Assembly (NCBI GenBank): GCA_964514385.1
Contig: CAZEQJ010000052.1
Span: 1 to 20,481, forward strand
Length of the DNA stretch: 20,481 nucleotides
Direction of reading: 5' to 3'
Source of the DNA: CAZEQJ01 sp964514385
GTDB lineage: Bacteria; Bacteroidota; Bacteroidia; Cytophagales; Cyclobacteriaceae
Notes under the pieces: generated by a model
Seen by the model: the letters and a program-made list of their open reading frames with translations, nothing else
Database searches by the model: none
What the model was told of the DNA's origin: nothing
Part shown: in pieces, positions 1 to 7,463 of the stretch
Numbering within the stretch: position 1 is the stretch's first letter
Layout of the letters: every line of letters starts with the position of its first letter
Made by a program: the position numbers and the translations under genes

Positions 1-2
1 GC

Positions 3-1616
3 TCTGATGACGGGGGTGATACCTGGAAACACACCCATGAGGACTGGCTTGAAGGGGTTTACAGTTCTTACGGATATTATTTTGGAGAGGTATATGTGGC
101 TTCCGAACGGCCGGATGAAATATATGTGCTGGGCGTACCCTTCCTTAAATCCATCGACGGAGGCAAAACCTTCTCACGTGCAGATACCATAGGCAGCGTT
201 CATTCTGATCATCATGTATTATGGATAGATCCTGCAGATAATGATCACCTGCTGTTAGGTAATGATGGCGGCCTTAACGAATCCTATGACGGAGGTACAA
301 CATGGCGCCATATTAACACGATGGCTGTGGGACAATTTTATACCGTTGCTGTAGATAATGAGCAGCCGTATAATGTATATGGGGGATTGCAGGACAATGG
401 CACCTTTTTTGGATCCAGCAGGTCCATACCCAATGTCACCGGATACTGGCAACGCATCTCCGGCGGTGATGGCATGTTTGTAATTCCAGATCCCCGTGAT
501 GCGAATCTAATTTATTCGGGGTACCAGTATGGAAGTTACCAGCGGGCAAACAGGGTCACAGAGGAGAGAGCATTCATTACACCCCGTAAAAAAATAGGAG
601 AAGATGACCTGAGGTACAACTGGCGCACGCCTCTGGTAATGAGTCAATTTAATCCCGATATACTTTATATCGGTAGCCAATACCTTCACCGAAGTGTGAA
701 CAAAGGCGATGACTGGACAACCATGAGTCAGGACCTGACGACAAACCGACAGCCACAGGGTGATGTGCCCTACAGTACTCTGACCGTTATTGAAGAATCA
801 CCTTTTCGCTATGGTAAACTGTTTGTCGGCACAGATGATGGAAAGGTTTGGAAAACAGAAAATGACGGAGGCAGCTGGACTGAAATTTCCGGTCTGCCAC
901 AGAAATGGGTAACAGCAATTTGTCAGTCACCTCATGCTCCGGATAAGGTATATGTGACATTGACAGGGTATCGTGAAGACGACTTTAATCCGTATGTCTA
1001 TATATCCGAAGATAACGGCAGCACATGGCGATCACTTGCGCTTAACCTCCCGCATGAATCTGTAAATATCATACAGGAAGATCCCAAAGTGGAGGGTCTG
1101 CTTTACTTGGGTACAGACTACGGCATTTATGTGAAATATCCGGAAAATAATCATTGGGAAATAGTAACCAGCCTCCCAAACGTGGCGATGTATGATATGG
1201 TCATACAGACAACAGCCAATGATCTTGTTATCGCTACCCACGGGCGTAGTATCTACGTGATGAACCTCGATGATATACAGGCCGTTGCGGGTAAGCAGAC
1301 TGCTATTCATATGCTGAATGAGCCGCAGATCAGATATTCTGAGGATTGGGGTAACAAAAGAAGAGCGTATCTCCCTGCCTATATTCCGGAACTAACATTT
1401 AAGATTTTTGCCCCGGCTGCAGGAGAATACAATTTCGTGATTAAGTCAAAGGATGGTGAGTCGGTTATATCATTTACCCGAATGCTCATGAAAGGATTTA
1501 ATGATGTGCTTTATAATGTCAGAAATGACAATGGTGACTATCTTGAAAGCGGAAAATACAGCATTAAAGTAGAGGGAGGCAATAAGTCAGCTGACGGAAG
1601 TTTTACGATACGCTGA
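3..1616 (+). CDS. BNR/Asp-box beta-propeller protein (VPS10/sortilin-like), 5' end outside the window
   Basis: The reading frame is open to the left edge (first whole codon at 3), so this is the C-terminal ~537 residues of a longer protein. It shows repeated Asp-box motifs of the S-x-D-x-G-x-T-W type: SDDGGDTW at the very start, then DGGKTF, YDGGTTW, NDGGSWTEIS and SEDNGSTW. A WIDP...GNDGG segment is typical of the large secreted 'WD40/YVTN/BNR-like' or sortilin-like proteins of Bacteroidota. After the propeller (roughly the last 90 residues) comes a beta-rich domain resembling FlgD/Ig-like tails, ending in GSFTIR. The signal peptide would lie outside the window. The family is usually exported and often annotated as glycosyl hydrolase, but no catalytic site is recognisable and the substrate is unknown. 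A methionine reading is possible only at GTG 96, which is internal. The stop overlaps the convergent downstream gene by 14 bp. Confidence 0.85.
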   Translation, partial: SDDGGDTWKHTHEDWLEGVYSSYGYYFGEVYVASERPDEIYVLGVPFLKSIDGGKTFSRADTIGSVHSDHHVLWIDPADNDHLLLGNDGGLNESYDGGTTWRHINTMAVGQFYTVAVDNEQPYNVYGGLQDNGTFFGSSRSIPNVTGYWQRISGGDGMFVIPDPRDANLIYSGYQYGSYQRANRVTEERAFITPRKKIGEDDLRYNWRTPLVMSQFNPDILYIGSQYLHRSVNKGDDWTTMSQDLTTNRQPQGDVPYSTLTVIEESPFRYGKLFVGTDDGKVWKTENDGGSWTEISGLPQKWVTAICQSPHAPDKVYVTLTGYREDDFNPYVYISEDNGSTWRSLALNLPHESVNIIQEDPKVEGLLYLGTDYGIYVKYPENNHWEIVTSLPNVAMYDMVIQTTANDLVIATHGRSIYVMNLDDIQAVAGKQTAIHMLNEPQIRYSEDWGNKRRAYLPAYIPELTFKIFAPAAGEYNFVIKSKDGESVISFTRMLMKGFNDVLYNVRNDNGDYLESGKYSIKVEGGNKSADGSFTIR

Positions 1617-2193
1617 TAAATGAAGATGCAGCTTCCCGTATATCTTTAAAGAAAAGCTGGAACTGATCTTCGATCTCGGATTCATGTAATCTGTAGATAG
1701 CATAACTGTGGTCCAGGCGAGGTGCATGCGACGACCTTCTGGAAATTCCCTGCAGCGCTCTGGTTATTCCTGCCTCATATTGGTAATGAAAAAGCCAGTT
1801 ATGTTTACTCATGTAATGCAATACCCTAAGGGCAGCCTCAGGAAAAGGGGTGGTGTCAGCACCATTTTTAAGCACCTTATATACGTTTTGAGCATGCTCT
1901 GAAAGGGATTTTTTGCAGTAATTGTCCCATTTTTTTGCCAAAATATGGTCATAATACATATCCACAAGCACTGCGCTGTAATGCCGGAATTTATCGGTGA
2001 AAAAGCGCTTTGTTTTTCTGGCAATAGGATGCTGATCTGTAGTGTGATCTATGTGGCGATGCAGTAAAATCCCTTTTTGTATAGCTTCAGGATATATTTT
2101 ATAATCCTTTCCTTTCACGTAATCGCCCAGGAAGTTACCCAGAATTAAGGCTTCATTTTCAAAAGATAAATAACTGTGGGCCAGAAGGTTCAA
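1603..2193 (-). CDS. acpH: Acyl carrier protein phosphodiesterase (AcpH, DUF479 family)
   Basis: A 196-residue protein, close to the ~193 residues of the E. coli enzyme. It would remove the 4'-phosphopantetheine group from holo-ACP in the cytoplasm. Family hallmarks are visible: N-terminal MNLLAHSYLS, GNFLGD at 19-24, HRHIDHTTDQHP at 45-56 and VDMYYDHILAKKW at 77-89, whose His and Asp residues presumably bind the metal. The start must be TTG (2191-2193): the in-frame stop TAA lies 33 bases upstream with no ATG or GTG between, and TTG places the protein exactly at the family's usual N-terminus. The gene stands alone, tail-to-tail with the beta-propeller gene (14-bp overlap at the 3' ends), and diverges from the TerB-like gene. 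The assignment rests on motif recognition. Confidence 0.87.
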   Translation of the reverse strand: MNLLAHSYLSFENEALILGNFLGDYVKGKDYKIYPEAIQKGILLHRHIDHTTDQHPIARKTKRFFTDKFRHYSAVLVDMYYDHILAKKWDNYCKKSLSEHAQNVYKVLKNGADTTPFPEAALRVLHYMSKHNWLFHYQYEAGITRALQGISRRSSHAPRLDHSYAIYRLHESEIEDQFQLFFKDIREAASSFISVS

Positions 2194-2294
2194 TAGAAAG
2201 AAGATGAAATTGAATATAGCTTAAGTCTTTATCTGTATTCGATACAAATAAAAAAAGGTTCGTATATTCGGTTTTGGAAAGAACAAGCAAGGGT

Positions 2295-2690
2295 ATGGCA
2301 AGTGGTCATTTTCATTTTTTGATTGAACTCGCTCATATAGATGGTGAGATACAGCCAGAGGAGAGAGATTTGCTTCATCGTATAGGGGAAGCCAATGATA
2401 TTACCAGAGAAGAAGTGGACCTGATGATAGAACAACCTACATCCAGGTGGCAGCCCCAGAAGGAGCTCACAGATGACGAAAAATACACCTACATATATCA
2501 TATTGTACAGCTCATGAAAGCAGATGGAAGATTGTTTAAAGAGGAGATCAACTATTGTGCGCAGGTGGCATCACAGCTTGGGTATGAGCAGGCAGTACTT
2601 TTTGAACTTATTACCAAAATTAATAAGCACGAAATTGACGCTGACAATAACCAGGAGCTTAAAAATGCCGTTCAGTTATATCTAAAATAG
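2295..2690 (+). CDS. TerB-like protein
   Basis: A small acidic, all-helical protein of 131 residues from ATG 2295. It looks like two TerB-type repeats: FLIELAHIDGEIQPEER near the N-terminus and HIVQLMKADGRLFKEE in the second half, each with the acidic DG(E/R)-x5-E turn of the tellurite-resistance TerB superfamily, which may bind metal. The frame could begin 21 bases earlier at TTG 2274. I prefer ATG because the homologous helix begins right after it. The stop is only 6 bases before the helicase start, so the two are probably co-transcribed. A role in tellurite resistance is not implied: TerB domains occur in many stress or signalling contexts, and none of the other ter genes are nearby. Confidence 0.7.
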   Translation: MASGHFHFLIELAHIDGEIQPEERDLLHRIGEANDITREEVDLMIEQPTSRWQPQKELTDDEKYTYIYHIVQLMKADGRLFKEEINYCAQVASQLGYEQAVLFELITKINKHEIDADNNQELKNAVQLYLK

Positions 2691-2696
2691 TTTTAT

Positions 2697-4598
2697 ATGA
2701 CAGCGGCACAGGAAGAGCTCCGCAGGCTGGAGTCCCTTCTCAAAATCGAGAAAGAGGCAGATCTTGAAAGTTACAGGCAGAAAATTCTCCAAACTACCGG
2801 TGATAGTAAAATAAAAAACGGAGTGTCATGGTTTCCCGTCAGGGCACTGCAGAACTACTTTACTCAGGGTGAAAAACCGGTTATCACCATAGAACGTAAA
2901 TCCCATCAGGGCAAACCCCATAGCTTTCAGTCGGGCAAGCTGGTCGTATTTTATTCTATTATTAGCCCACGTTACTACTCCAATGGGGTGGTAAACAATG
3001 TGTCGGAAGATCAGATGACCATAACATTAAATACGGATGAGCTTCCTGACTGGGTGGAGGAAGGTAGTCTCGGCGTTGATCTTTTGTTTGATGAATCCAC
3101 CTATCGCGAAATGGGCCGTGCCTTGCGACATGTAATCAAAGCTGACGGTGACAACAGAGTAGCAGATCTTAGGGAAATATTATTGGGAAAACGGCCGGCT
3201 GTCTTTGATCAAAATCAGGAGTATAATCATCCGGTACTGAATACAAGCCAGCGGCAGGCAATAGAGCGTATGTTGTCTGCACGAGATCTGGGTATAATTC
3301 ATGGCCCTCCTGGTACCGGCAAGACCACCACCATAATACATCTTGTCATTGAGCTTTTAAAACGGGAAAAACAGCTGCTTGTATGTGCTCCCAGCAATAC
3401 GGCGGTAGATCTTATTGTAGAGAGGCTGAGGAATGAAAAGGTAGATGTATTGCGTATCGGGCACCCGGCCCGTGTAAGTGACGATCAGCTGGGCTCCACA
3501 TTGGATGCTCGGATCAGCAGTCACCCGTATTACAGTGATCTTAAGCGTGTGAAAAAGAAGGCTGAAGAATATTTTAAGCTGGCTGGAAAATATAAACGTA
3601 ACTACGGCACACAGGAGAGGCAGCAGCGGAAGCTCATATATAATGAGGCGAAAAAATTGCGTGCTGATGCCCAGCAACTGGAATTCTACATACAAAATGA
3701 AGTAGTGAACACTGCGCAGGTGATTACAGCTACACTCACAGGGGCAGCGTCACAGGCTTTGGCCGGTAAAACATTTTCTACCGTCATCATCGATGAAGCA
3801 GCACAGGCGCTGGAGCCGGCCTGCTGGATTCCTATTATGCGATCAAACCGTGTGATTTTTGCTGGAGACCACCTTCAGCTTCCCCCCACGATAAAATCGA
3901 TGGAAGCCGCCAAAGAAGGCCTTGGTAATACTCTTTTTGAAAAAGCTATTGCATGCAACAATGCAGACAGCATACTGCAGGTTCAGTACCGCATGCTCCC
4001 CTCCATTATGGACTTTTCCAACCAACATTTTTATCAGGGCAAACTGAGGGCGGAAGAACATATCCGGCAGAAATATCCATGGCTTGAACCTGTTACTTTT
4101 ATTGATACTTCCGGATATGGTGCAGCAGAGGTGATGGATCCTGAAACACTTAGTAAATACAACGAGACAGAAGTTGAGGTTTTGCATAAACAAATGATGC
4201 AGGATCTGGATATGATAGGAATTGAAAATTTCATCAACGGATATTGGACTATAGGAGTCATCACCCCTTATCGAGCACAGACCGAGAAGATACGAGAGCT
4301 ACTTAAATCTGATCCCTTCTACGAACCGGTGTTAAGCAGGATACAGGTCAATACTATTGATGGTTTTCAGGGGCAGGAAAGGGATATGATTTATATCAGC
4401 CTGGTGCGGGCAAATGAAAAAAATGAGATCGGCTTTCTCCGTGATGCAAGAAGGCTCAATGTAGCCCTTACAAGGGCAAGGCAGCGGCTATGTGTAATAG
4501 GTGACGGTGCTACCCTCGGAGGAGATTCATTTTTCAGTAAGCTGCTACAGTATTATGAAAATAAAGGCTTTTTAAAAAGTATATTTGAAATAGTATAA
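2697..4598 (+). CDS. SF1 superfamily DNA/RNA helicase, UPF1/DNA2/IGHMBP2-like
   Basis: A 633-residue ATP-dependent helicase. Motifs in order: Q-like segment LNTSQRQAIERML before motif I, Walker A GPPGTGKT (203-210), motif Ia CAPSNTAVD, Walker B IIDEAAQA (D366-E367), motif III AGDHLQLPPT, motif IV QYRMLPSIMDFSN, motif V VNTIDGFQGQERD and motif VI NVALTRARQRL. The order and wording are those of SF1B UPF1-like enzymes, which move 5' to 3' on DNA or RNA. An ~110-residue charged insertion lies between motifs Ia and II. The N-terminal ~190 residues resemble the beta-barrel (1B/OB-like) region of IGHMBP2-type proteins. ATG 2697 is 6 bases after the TerB-like stop. Physiological role is unknown; related bacterial enzymes are usually annotated only as 'AAA domain-containing'. 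The end of the gene contains the -33 element of the arg promoter. Confidence 0.9.
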   Translation: MTAAQEELRRLESLLKIEKEADLESYRQKILQTTGDSKIKNGVSWFPVRALQNYFTQGEKPVITIERKSHQGKPHSFQSGKLVVFYSIISPRYYSNGVVNNVSEDQMTITLNTDELPDWVEEGSLGVDLLFDESTYREMGRALRHVIKADGDNRVADLREILLGKRPAVFDQNQEYNHPVLNTSQRQAIERMLSARDLGIIHGPPGTGKTTTIIHLVIELLKREKQLLVCAPSNTAVDLIVERLRNEKVDVLRIGHPARVSDDQLGSTLDARISSHPYYSDLKRVKKKAEEYFKLAGKYKRNYGTQERQQRKLIYNEAKKLRADAQQLEFYIQNEVVNTAQVITATLTGAASQALAGKTFSTVIIDEAAQALEPACWIPIMRSNRVIFAGDHLQLPPTIKSMEAAKEGLGNTLFEKAIACNNADSILQVQYRMLPSIMDFSNQHFYQGKLRAEEHIRQKYPWLEPVTFIDTSGYGAAEVMDPETLSKYNETEVEVLHKQMMQDLDMIGIENFINGYWTIGVITPYRAQTEKIRELLKSDPFYEPVLSRIQVNTIDGFQGQERDMIYISLVRANEKNEIGFLRDARRLNVALTRARQRLCVIGDGATLGGDSFFSKLLQYYENKGFLKSIFEIV

Positions 4599-4614
4599 GT
4601 TATTTATACTTTTG
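4584..4614 (+). promoter_or_regulatory. Bacteroidota-type promoter for the arginine operon
   Basis: TTTG at 4584-4587, a 19-bp spacer, then TACTTTTG at 4607-4614. This matches the Bacteroidota sigma-ABfr consensus TTTG / 19-21 bp / TAnnTTTG at every fixed position. The -33 element lies inside the end of the helicase gene, whose stop is at 4596-4598. Transcription is predicted to start around 4618-4622, only a few bases before the leader-peptide ATG at 4623, so the leader would be translated from an almost leaderless mRNA. Confidence 0.8.
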
Positions 4615-4622
4615 TTGTGTAA

Positions 4623-4697
4623 ATGGGAATCAAAAACCTACATATTACTTCTGCAACTACTCCTTTTCTGAGGATTAGGCGCCCCTTTAGGGGGTAG
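4623..4697 (+). CDS. Arginine attenuator leader peptide (24 residues)
   Basis: A 24-codon ORF from ATG 4623 to TAG 4695-4697. It ends with L-R-I-R-R-P-F-R-G, so four of the last eight residues are Arg (codons at 4671, 4677, 4680 and 4689: three AGG and one CGC). It sits between a consensus promoter and a terminator hairpin, directly ahead of the arginine genes. The N-terminal part (MGIKNLHITSATT) holds no Arg and could act as a spacer or nascent-chain element. Read as a sensor of charged tRNA-Arg: stalling at Arg codons would change the folding of the RNA downstream. This is too short for ordinary gene finders. The Arg content and position are seen directly; regulation is inferred from the classical amino-acid attenuator model. 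Confidence 0.82.
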   Translation: MGIKNLHITSATTPFLRIRRPFRG

Positions 4698-4714
4698 CTT
4701 ATTTTTATCCCTCT
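4679..4714 (+). promoter_or_regulatory. Attenuator: alternative RNA hairpins (1:2 pause and 2:3 antiterminator)
   Basis: Segment 1 (4679-4685, GCGCCCC) can pair with segment 2 (4691-4698, GGGGTAGC) through seven pairs with one bulged A and a five-base loop. Alternatively the same G-run (4689-4694, AGGGGG) can pair with segment 3 (4709-4714, CCCTCT; five Watson-Crick pairs and one G-U), which would take away the left arm of the terminator. The Arg codons 4677-4682 lie inside or just before segment 1, and the leader stop codon is at the end of segment 2. This is the geometry expected of ribosome-controlled attenuation. The pairings were worked out by hand, with no free energies computed. Confidence 0.72.
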
Positions 4715-4741
4715 ACGTGAGGGAATCTTTTCGTTTTGTTT
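4708..4741 (+). terminator. Intrinsic terminator of the arg attenuator
   Basis: Perfect 6-bp stem TCCCTC (4708-4713) / GAGGGA (4719-4724) with loop TACGT, followed by a T-rich tract from 4727 to 4741 (CTTTTCGTTTTGTTT). It lies 26 bases ahead of the first structural gene and after the leader peptide stop, so it would stop transcription before the operon unless the left arm is captured by the upstream G-run. Confidence 0.8.
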
Positions 4742-4767
4742 CCATTTAATTTTCACCATATAAATTC

Positions 4768-5328
4768 ATGAATGTGATTATTGAGGTTGCTCAAAGTAGC
4801 CACAAATCATTTGCAGCTGATATCTGCGACCTGCTTGAAGCTTCAGCCAGGGCAAGGGGCACAGGTATTGCCAAGCGCTCTCCCGAATACATCAAAACAA
4901 AGATGGATGAGGGAAAAGCCATTATTGCCCTCGATGGGGATGTACTGGTGGGTTTTTGCTATATTGAAACATGGTCTCATGGCAAATATGTAGCCAACAG
5001 CGGACTCGTGGTACACCCGGATTACAGAAAACTGGGGTTAGCCAAAAAAATAAAGAAAAAGGCGTTTCAGCTTTCCCGTACAAAATATCCAGAGGCAATT
5101 CTCTTCGGTATCACAACCAGCAAGGCGGTTATGAAAATCAATACCAGCCTGGGGTATGAGCCGGTAACATTTGACGATCTGCCTCAGGACGAGGAGTTCT
5201 GGAAAGGATGTCAGAGTTGCCCCAACCATGATATCCTCATGAGGACCAATCACAATTTTTGTTTGTGTACAGGTATGAAGATGGATCCGTCTGCACCAAA
5301 AAAAATCGATAAAGATGAAGATGAATAA
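4768..5328 (+). CDS. GNAT-family N-acyltransferase, candidate N-acyl(succinyl)glutamate synthase
   Basis: A 186-residue cytoplasmic GNAT protein and the first structural gene after the attenuator. Motif A, which binds the pyrophosphate of acyl-CoA, is VVHPDYRKLGLA (81-92), and motif B is near TSKAVMKINTSLGY (117-130). The C-terminal part carries C148-x2-C151-x2-H154 and C165-x-C167, a possible metal site not usual for plain GNATs, followed by a Lys/Asp-rich tail. Its stop overlaps argG by 14 bases, implying coupled translation. There is no argA, argJ or fused argA in the window, so by position it is the best candidate to put the acyl group on glutamate at the start of the pathway. If the pathway is succinylated (see ArgF'), the donor would be succinyl-CoA. 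The family call is firm; the specific reaction is inference. Confidence 0.8.
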   Translation: MNVIIEVAQSSHKSFAADICDLLEASARARGTGIAKRSPEYIKTKMDEGKAIIALDGDVLVGFCYIETWSHGKYVANSGLVVHPDYRKLGLAKKIKKKAFQLSRTKYPEAILFGITTSKAVMKINTSLGYEPVTFDDLPQDEEFWKGCQSCPNHDILMRTNHNFCLCTGMKMDPSAPKKIDKDEDE

Positions 5329-6508
5329 AAAAGTTGTACTGGCTTACAGTGGAGGTCTGGATACTACCTATTGTGCTGTTTACCTGCGTGAATTGGGATA
5401 TGACGTTCACGCCATAGCGGTAGATACCGGAGGATTTGATGATGATGAAAAAGAACGGATCATCCGGAAGGCACGGGACATAGGTGTTGAGCATGTTGAA
5501 ATCATCAATGCTACAGAACGCTTCTATCAGGAATGTATACGTTTTATGATATTTGGCAATGTGCTCCGTAATAATACCTATCCACTGTCTGTTAGCGCAG
5601 AAAGACTTTTTCAATCCATGGAAATAGCCGAATATGCCCTCAAAAATGGTGCAGATGCCATAGCTCATGGAAGTACCGGCGCTGGTAATGATCAGGTTCG
5701 TTTTGATGCTGCCTTTCAGTTGTTATGCCCGGATATTGAGATTATTACGCCTATCCGGGACAACCGCCTCAGCAGGGAAGAGGAAATAGAATATTTATCC
5801 AATCATGGCATAAATATGAGCTGGGAAAAGGCAAAATATAGCATCAATAAAGGTATTTGGGGCACCTCGGTAGGAGGAGCGGAAACACTCACATCACATC
5901 AGTATCTGCCCGATCAGGCGTTTCCATCACAACCTTATAAGAAATCCCCTGAGAAACTGGCCGTTACTTTTGAGTCCGGTGAGCCTGTTGCACTAAATCA
6001 GGAGAAAATGATGCCGGTAGAGGTAATCCGTGAGTTGAATAAGGCGGGTCACGCCTTTGGTATCGGTCGTGATATCCATGTGGGTGATACGATCATAGGT
6101 ATTAAAGGAAGGGTAGGGTTTGAGGCACCCGCAGCCTTGATGACAATAAAGGCTCATCAGTTGCTCGAGAAGCATGTGCTGTCTAAGTGGCAGATGTACT
6201 GGAAAGACCACCTCGCACAATGGTACGGCATGTTTGTACATGAGGCGCAGTTTATGGATCCTGTGATGCGAAATATCGAAGCCTTTCTTTCAGACAGTCA
6301 GCGTCGTGTAAGCGGAGAGGTATTCCTTACCCTTTATCCAGGCTATTTCATATGCGAAGGCATTGATTCCCGATATGATCTAATGAAAAGCAGCTTTGGA
6401 CAGTACGGCGAAATGAATAACGCATGGAGCGGAGAAGACGTGAAGGGATTCACAAAAATCTTTTCCAATGCAACGAATATTTACCTCAATGGAATAAAAG
6501 ATGATTAA
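5315..6508 (+). CDS. argG: Argininosuccinate synthase
   Basis: A 397-residue cytoplasmic enzyme that condenses citrulline with aspartate using ATP (ATP to AMP and pyrophosphate), giving argininosuccinate. The N-terminal ATP-pyrophosphatase loop is AYSGGLDTT (SGGLDT at 12-17). HGSTGAGNDQVRFD matches the citrulline/aspartate-binding signature, with Ser and Ala where many homologs have Cys and Lys. GIWGTSVGG is also typical. Length fits the family (~400). Two starts are possible, ATG 5315 and ATG 5321; both overlap the GNAT gene, and the second lies almost on its stop codon. The 3' end overlaps argC by 8 bases. argG ahead of argC-F'-B-E-H is a familiar arrangement in Bacteroidota. Confidence 0.95.
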   Translation: MKMNKKVVLAYSGGLDTTYCAVYLRELGYDVHAIAVDTGGFDDDEKERIIRKARDIGVEHVEIINATERFYQECIRFMIFGNVLRNNTYPLSVSAERLFQSMEIAEYALKNGADAIAHGSTGAGNDQVRFDAAFQLLCPDIEIITPIRDNRLSREEEIEYLSNHGINMSWEKAKYSINKGIWGTSVGGAETLTSHQYLPDQAFPSQPYKKSPEKLAVTFESGEPVALNQEKMMPVEVIRELNKAGHAFGIGRDIHVGDTIIGIKGRVGFEAPAALMTIKAHQLLEKHVLSKWQMYWKDHLAQWYGMFVHEAQFMDPVMRNIEAFLSDSQRRVSGEVFLTLYPGYFICEGIDSRYDLMKSSFGQYGEMNNAWSGEDVKGFTKIFSNATNIYLNGIKDD

Positions 6509-7463
6509 AGCAGGAATCATAGGAGGGGCAGGCTATACCGGCGGTGAGCTTATCCGTATTTTACTTGCACATCCGAAGGTTGAAATTGACTTTGTATATA
6601 GTACATCGCAGGCAGGTAATCCAATCACTTCAGTTCATCATGATTTGCTTGGCTACACCGGGCTAAATTTTACAGATAAAATAAATGAAGATGCGGATGT
6701 GGTATTTCTTTGTGTCGGTCATGGTATTTCCCGTCAGTTTCTCAATCATCACCCACGGCTGCTCAATACTCGTATAATCGATCTTAGTACGGATTTTCGC
6801 CATTATGGGGATCATGACTTTGTCTATGGCCTCCCTGAATTAAACAGGGAAAGAATCAGACAGGCCGTACATGTGGCTAACCCCGGATGTTTTGCAACTG
6901 CTATACAGCTTGCCCTTCTGCCGGTGGCAAAAGCACAAAAGCTCGCCGGACAAATACATATAAATGCCATGACAGGCTCTACCGGTGCAGGACAATCCCT
7001 GAGCGAGACGTCTCATTTTACATGGCGAAATGATAATATTTCCACCTACAAGGTTTTTGAACATCAGCATGAACAGGAAATTCTGCAGAGTTTGACAGAA
7101 CTGGATCAGGCTAATAACAGGGAGTTGTATTTTGTGCCCCTGCGGGGAAATTTTACCCGTGGTATCATGGCAACCGTATATTTTGATGCCTTTGGCACGG
7201 AAAAGGAATTGGTCGGCTTGTTTGCTCGCTACTATGAACACCATCCGTTCACGCAGGTCACTACCGGCGATATATATCTAAAGCAGGTAGTCAACACCAA
7301 TCAATGTATTCTGTTACCTTCTGTGAAAAAAGATAAAATCTTCATCACCAGTATAATCGATAATCTTGTCAAAGGAGCCTCAGGTCAGGCAGTACAGAAC
7401 ATGAACCTGATGTTTGGTCTCGATGAGTGGACAGGACTCCATCTTAAACCTATTGGCTTATGA
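6501..7463 (+). CDS. argC: N-acetyl(succinyl)-gamma-glutamyl-phosphate reductase
   Basis: A 320-residue NADPH-dependent reductase turning N-acylglutamyl phosphate into N-acylglutamate semialdehyde. The dinucleotide-binding GGAGYTGGEL lies at residues 8-17 and the active-site segment VANPGCFATA places the catalytic Cys at 130. Further family segments are GSTGAG, SHFTWRN, KQVVNTN and VKGASGQAVQNMNLM. In enzymes such as that of E. coli the conserved element reads PHxxxFxRG, with the catalytic His; here it is VPLRGNFTRG, with Leu214 in the His position. It overlaps argG by 8 bases and argF' by 4 (ATGA). Function is secure from the overall pattern; the acyl group on the substrate cannot be read from this protein. 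Confidence 0.93.
   Translation: MIKAGIIGGAGYTGGELIRILLAHPKVEIDFVYSTSQAGNPITSVHHDLLGYTGLNFTDKINEDADVVFLCVGHGISRQFLNHHPRLLNTRIIDLSTDFRHYGDHDFVYGLPELNRERIRQAVHVANPGCFATAIQLALLPVAKAQKLAGQIHINAMTGSTGAGQSLSETSHFTWRNDNISTYKVFEHQHEQEILQSLTELDQANNRELYFVPLRGNFTRGIMATVYFDAFGTEKELVGLFARYYEHHPFTQVTTGDIYLKQVVNTNQCILLPSVKKDKIFITSIIDNLVKGASGQAVQNMNLMFGLDEWTGLHLKPIGL

Noticed and set aside
2274..2294. TTG 2274 as start of the TerB-like protein
   Set aside because: It adds only seven non-conserved residues; ATG 2295 sits right before the first helix.
2274..2690. TerB-like gene as part of a tellurite-resistance cluster
   Set aside because: No terA, terC, terD or terZ homolog is in the vicinity; the partner is a helicase.
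4599..4767. ArgR-type operator in the arg promoter region
   Set aside because: No convincing pair of 18-bp ARG-box palindromes could be seen; the region is explained by the leader peptide and hairpins.
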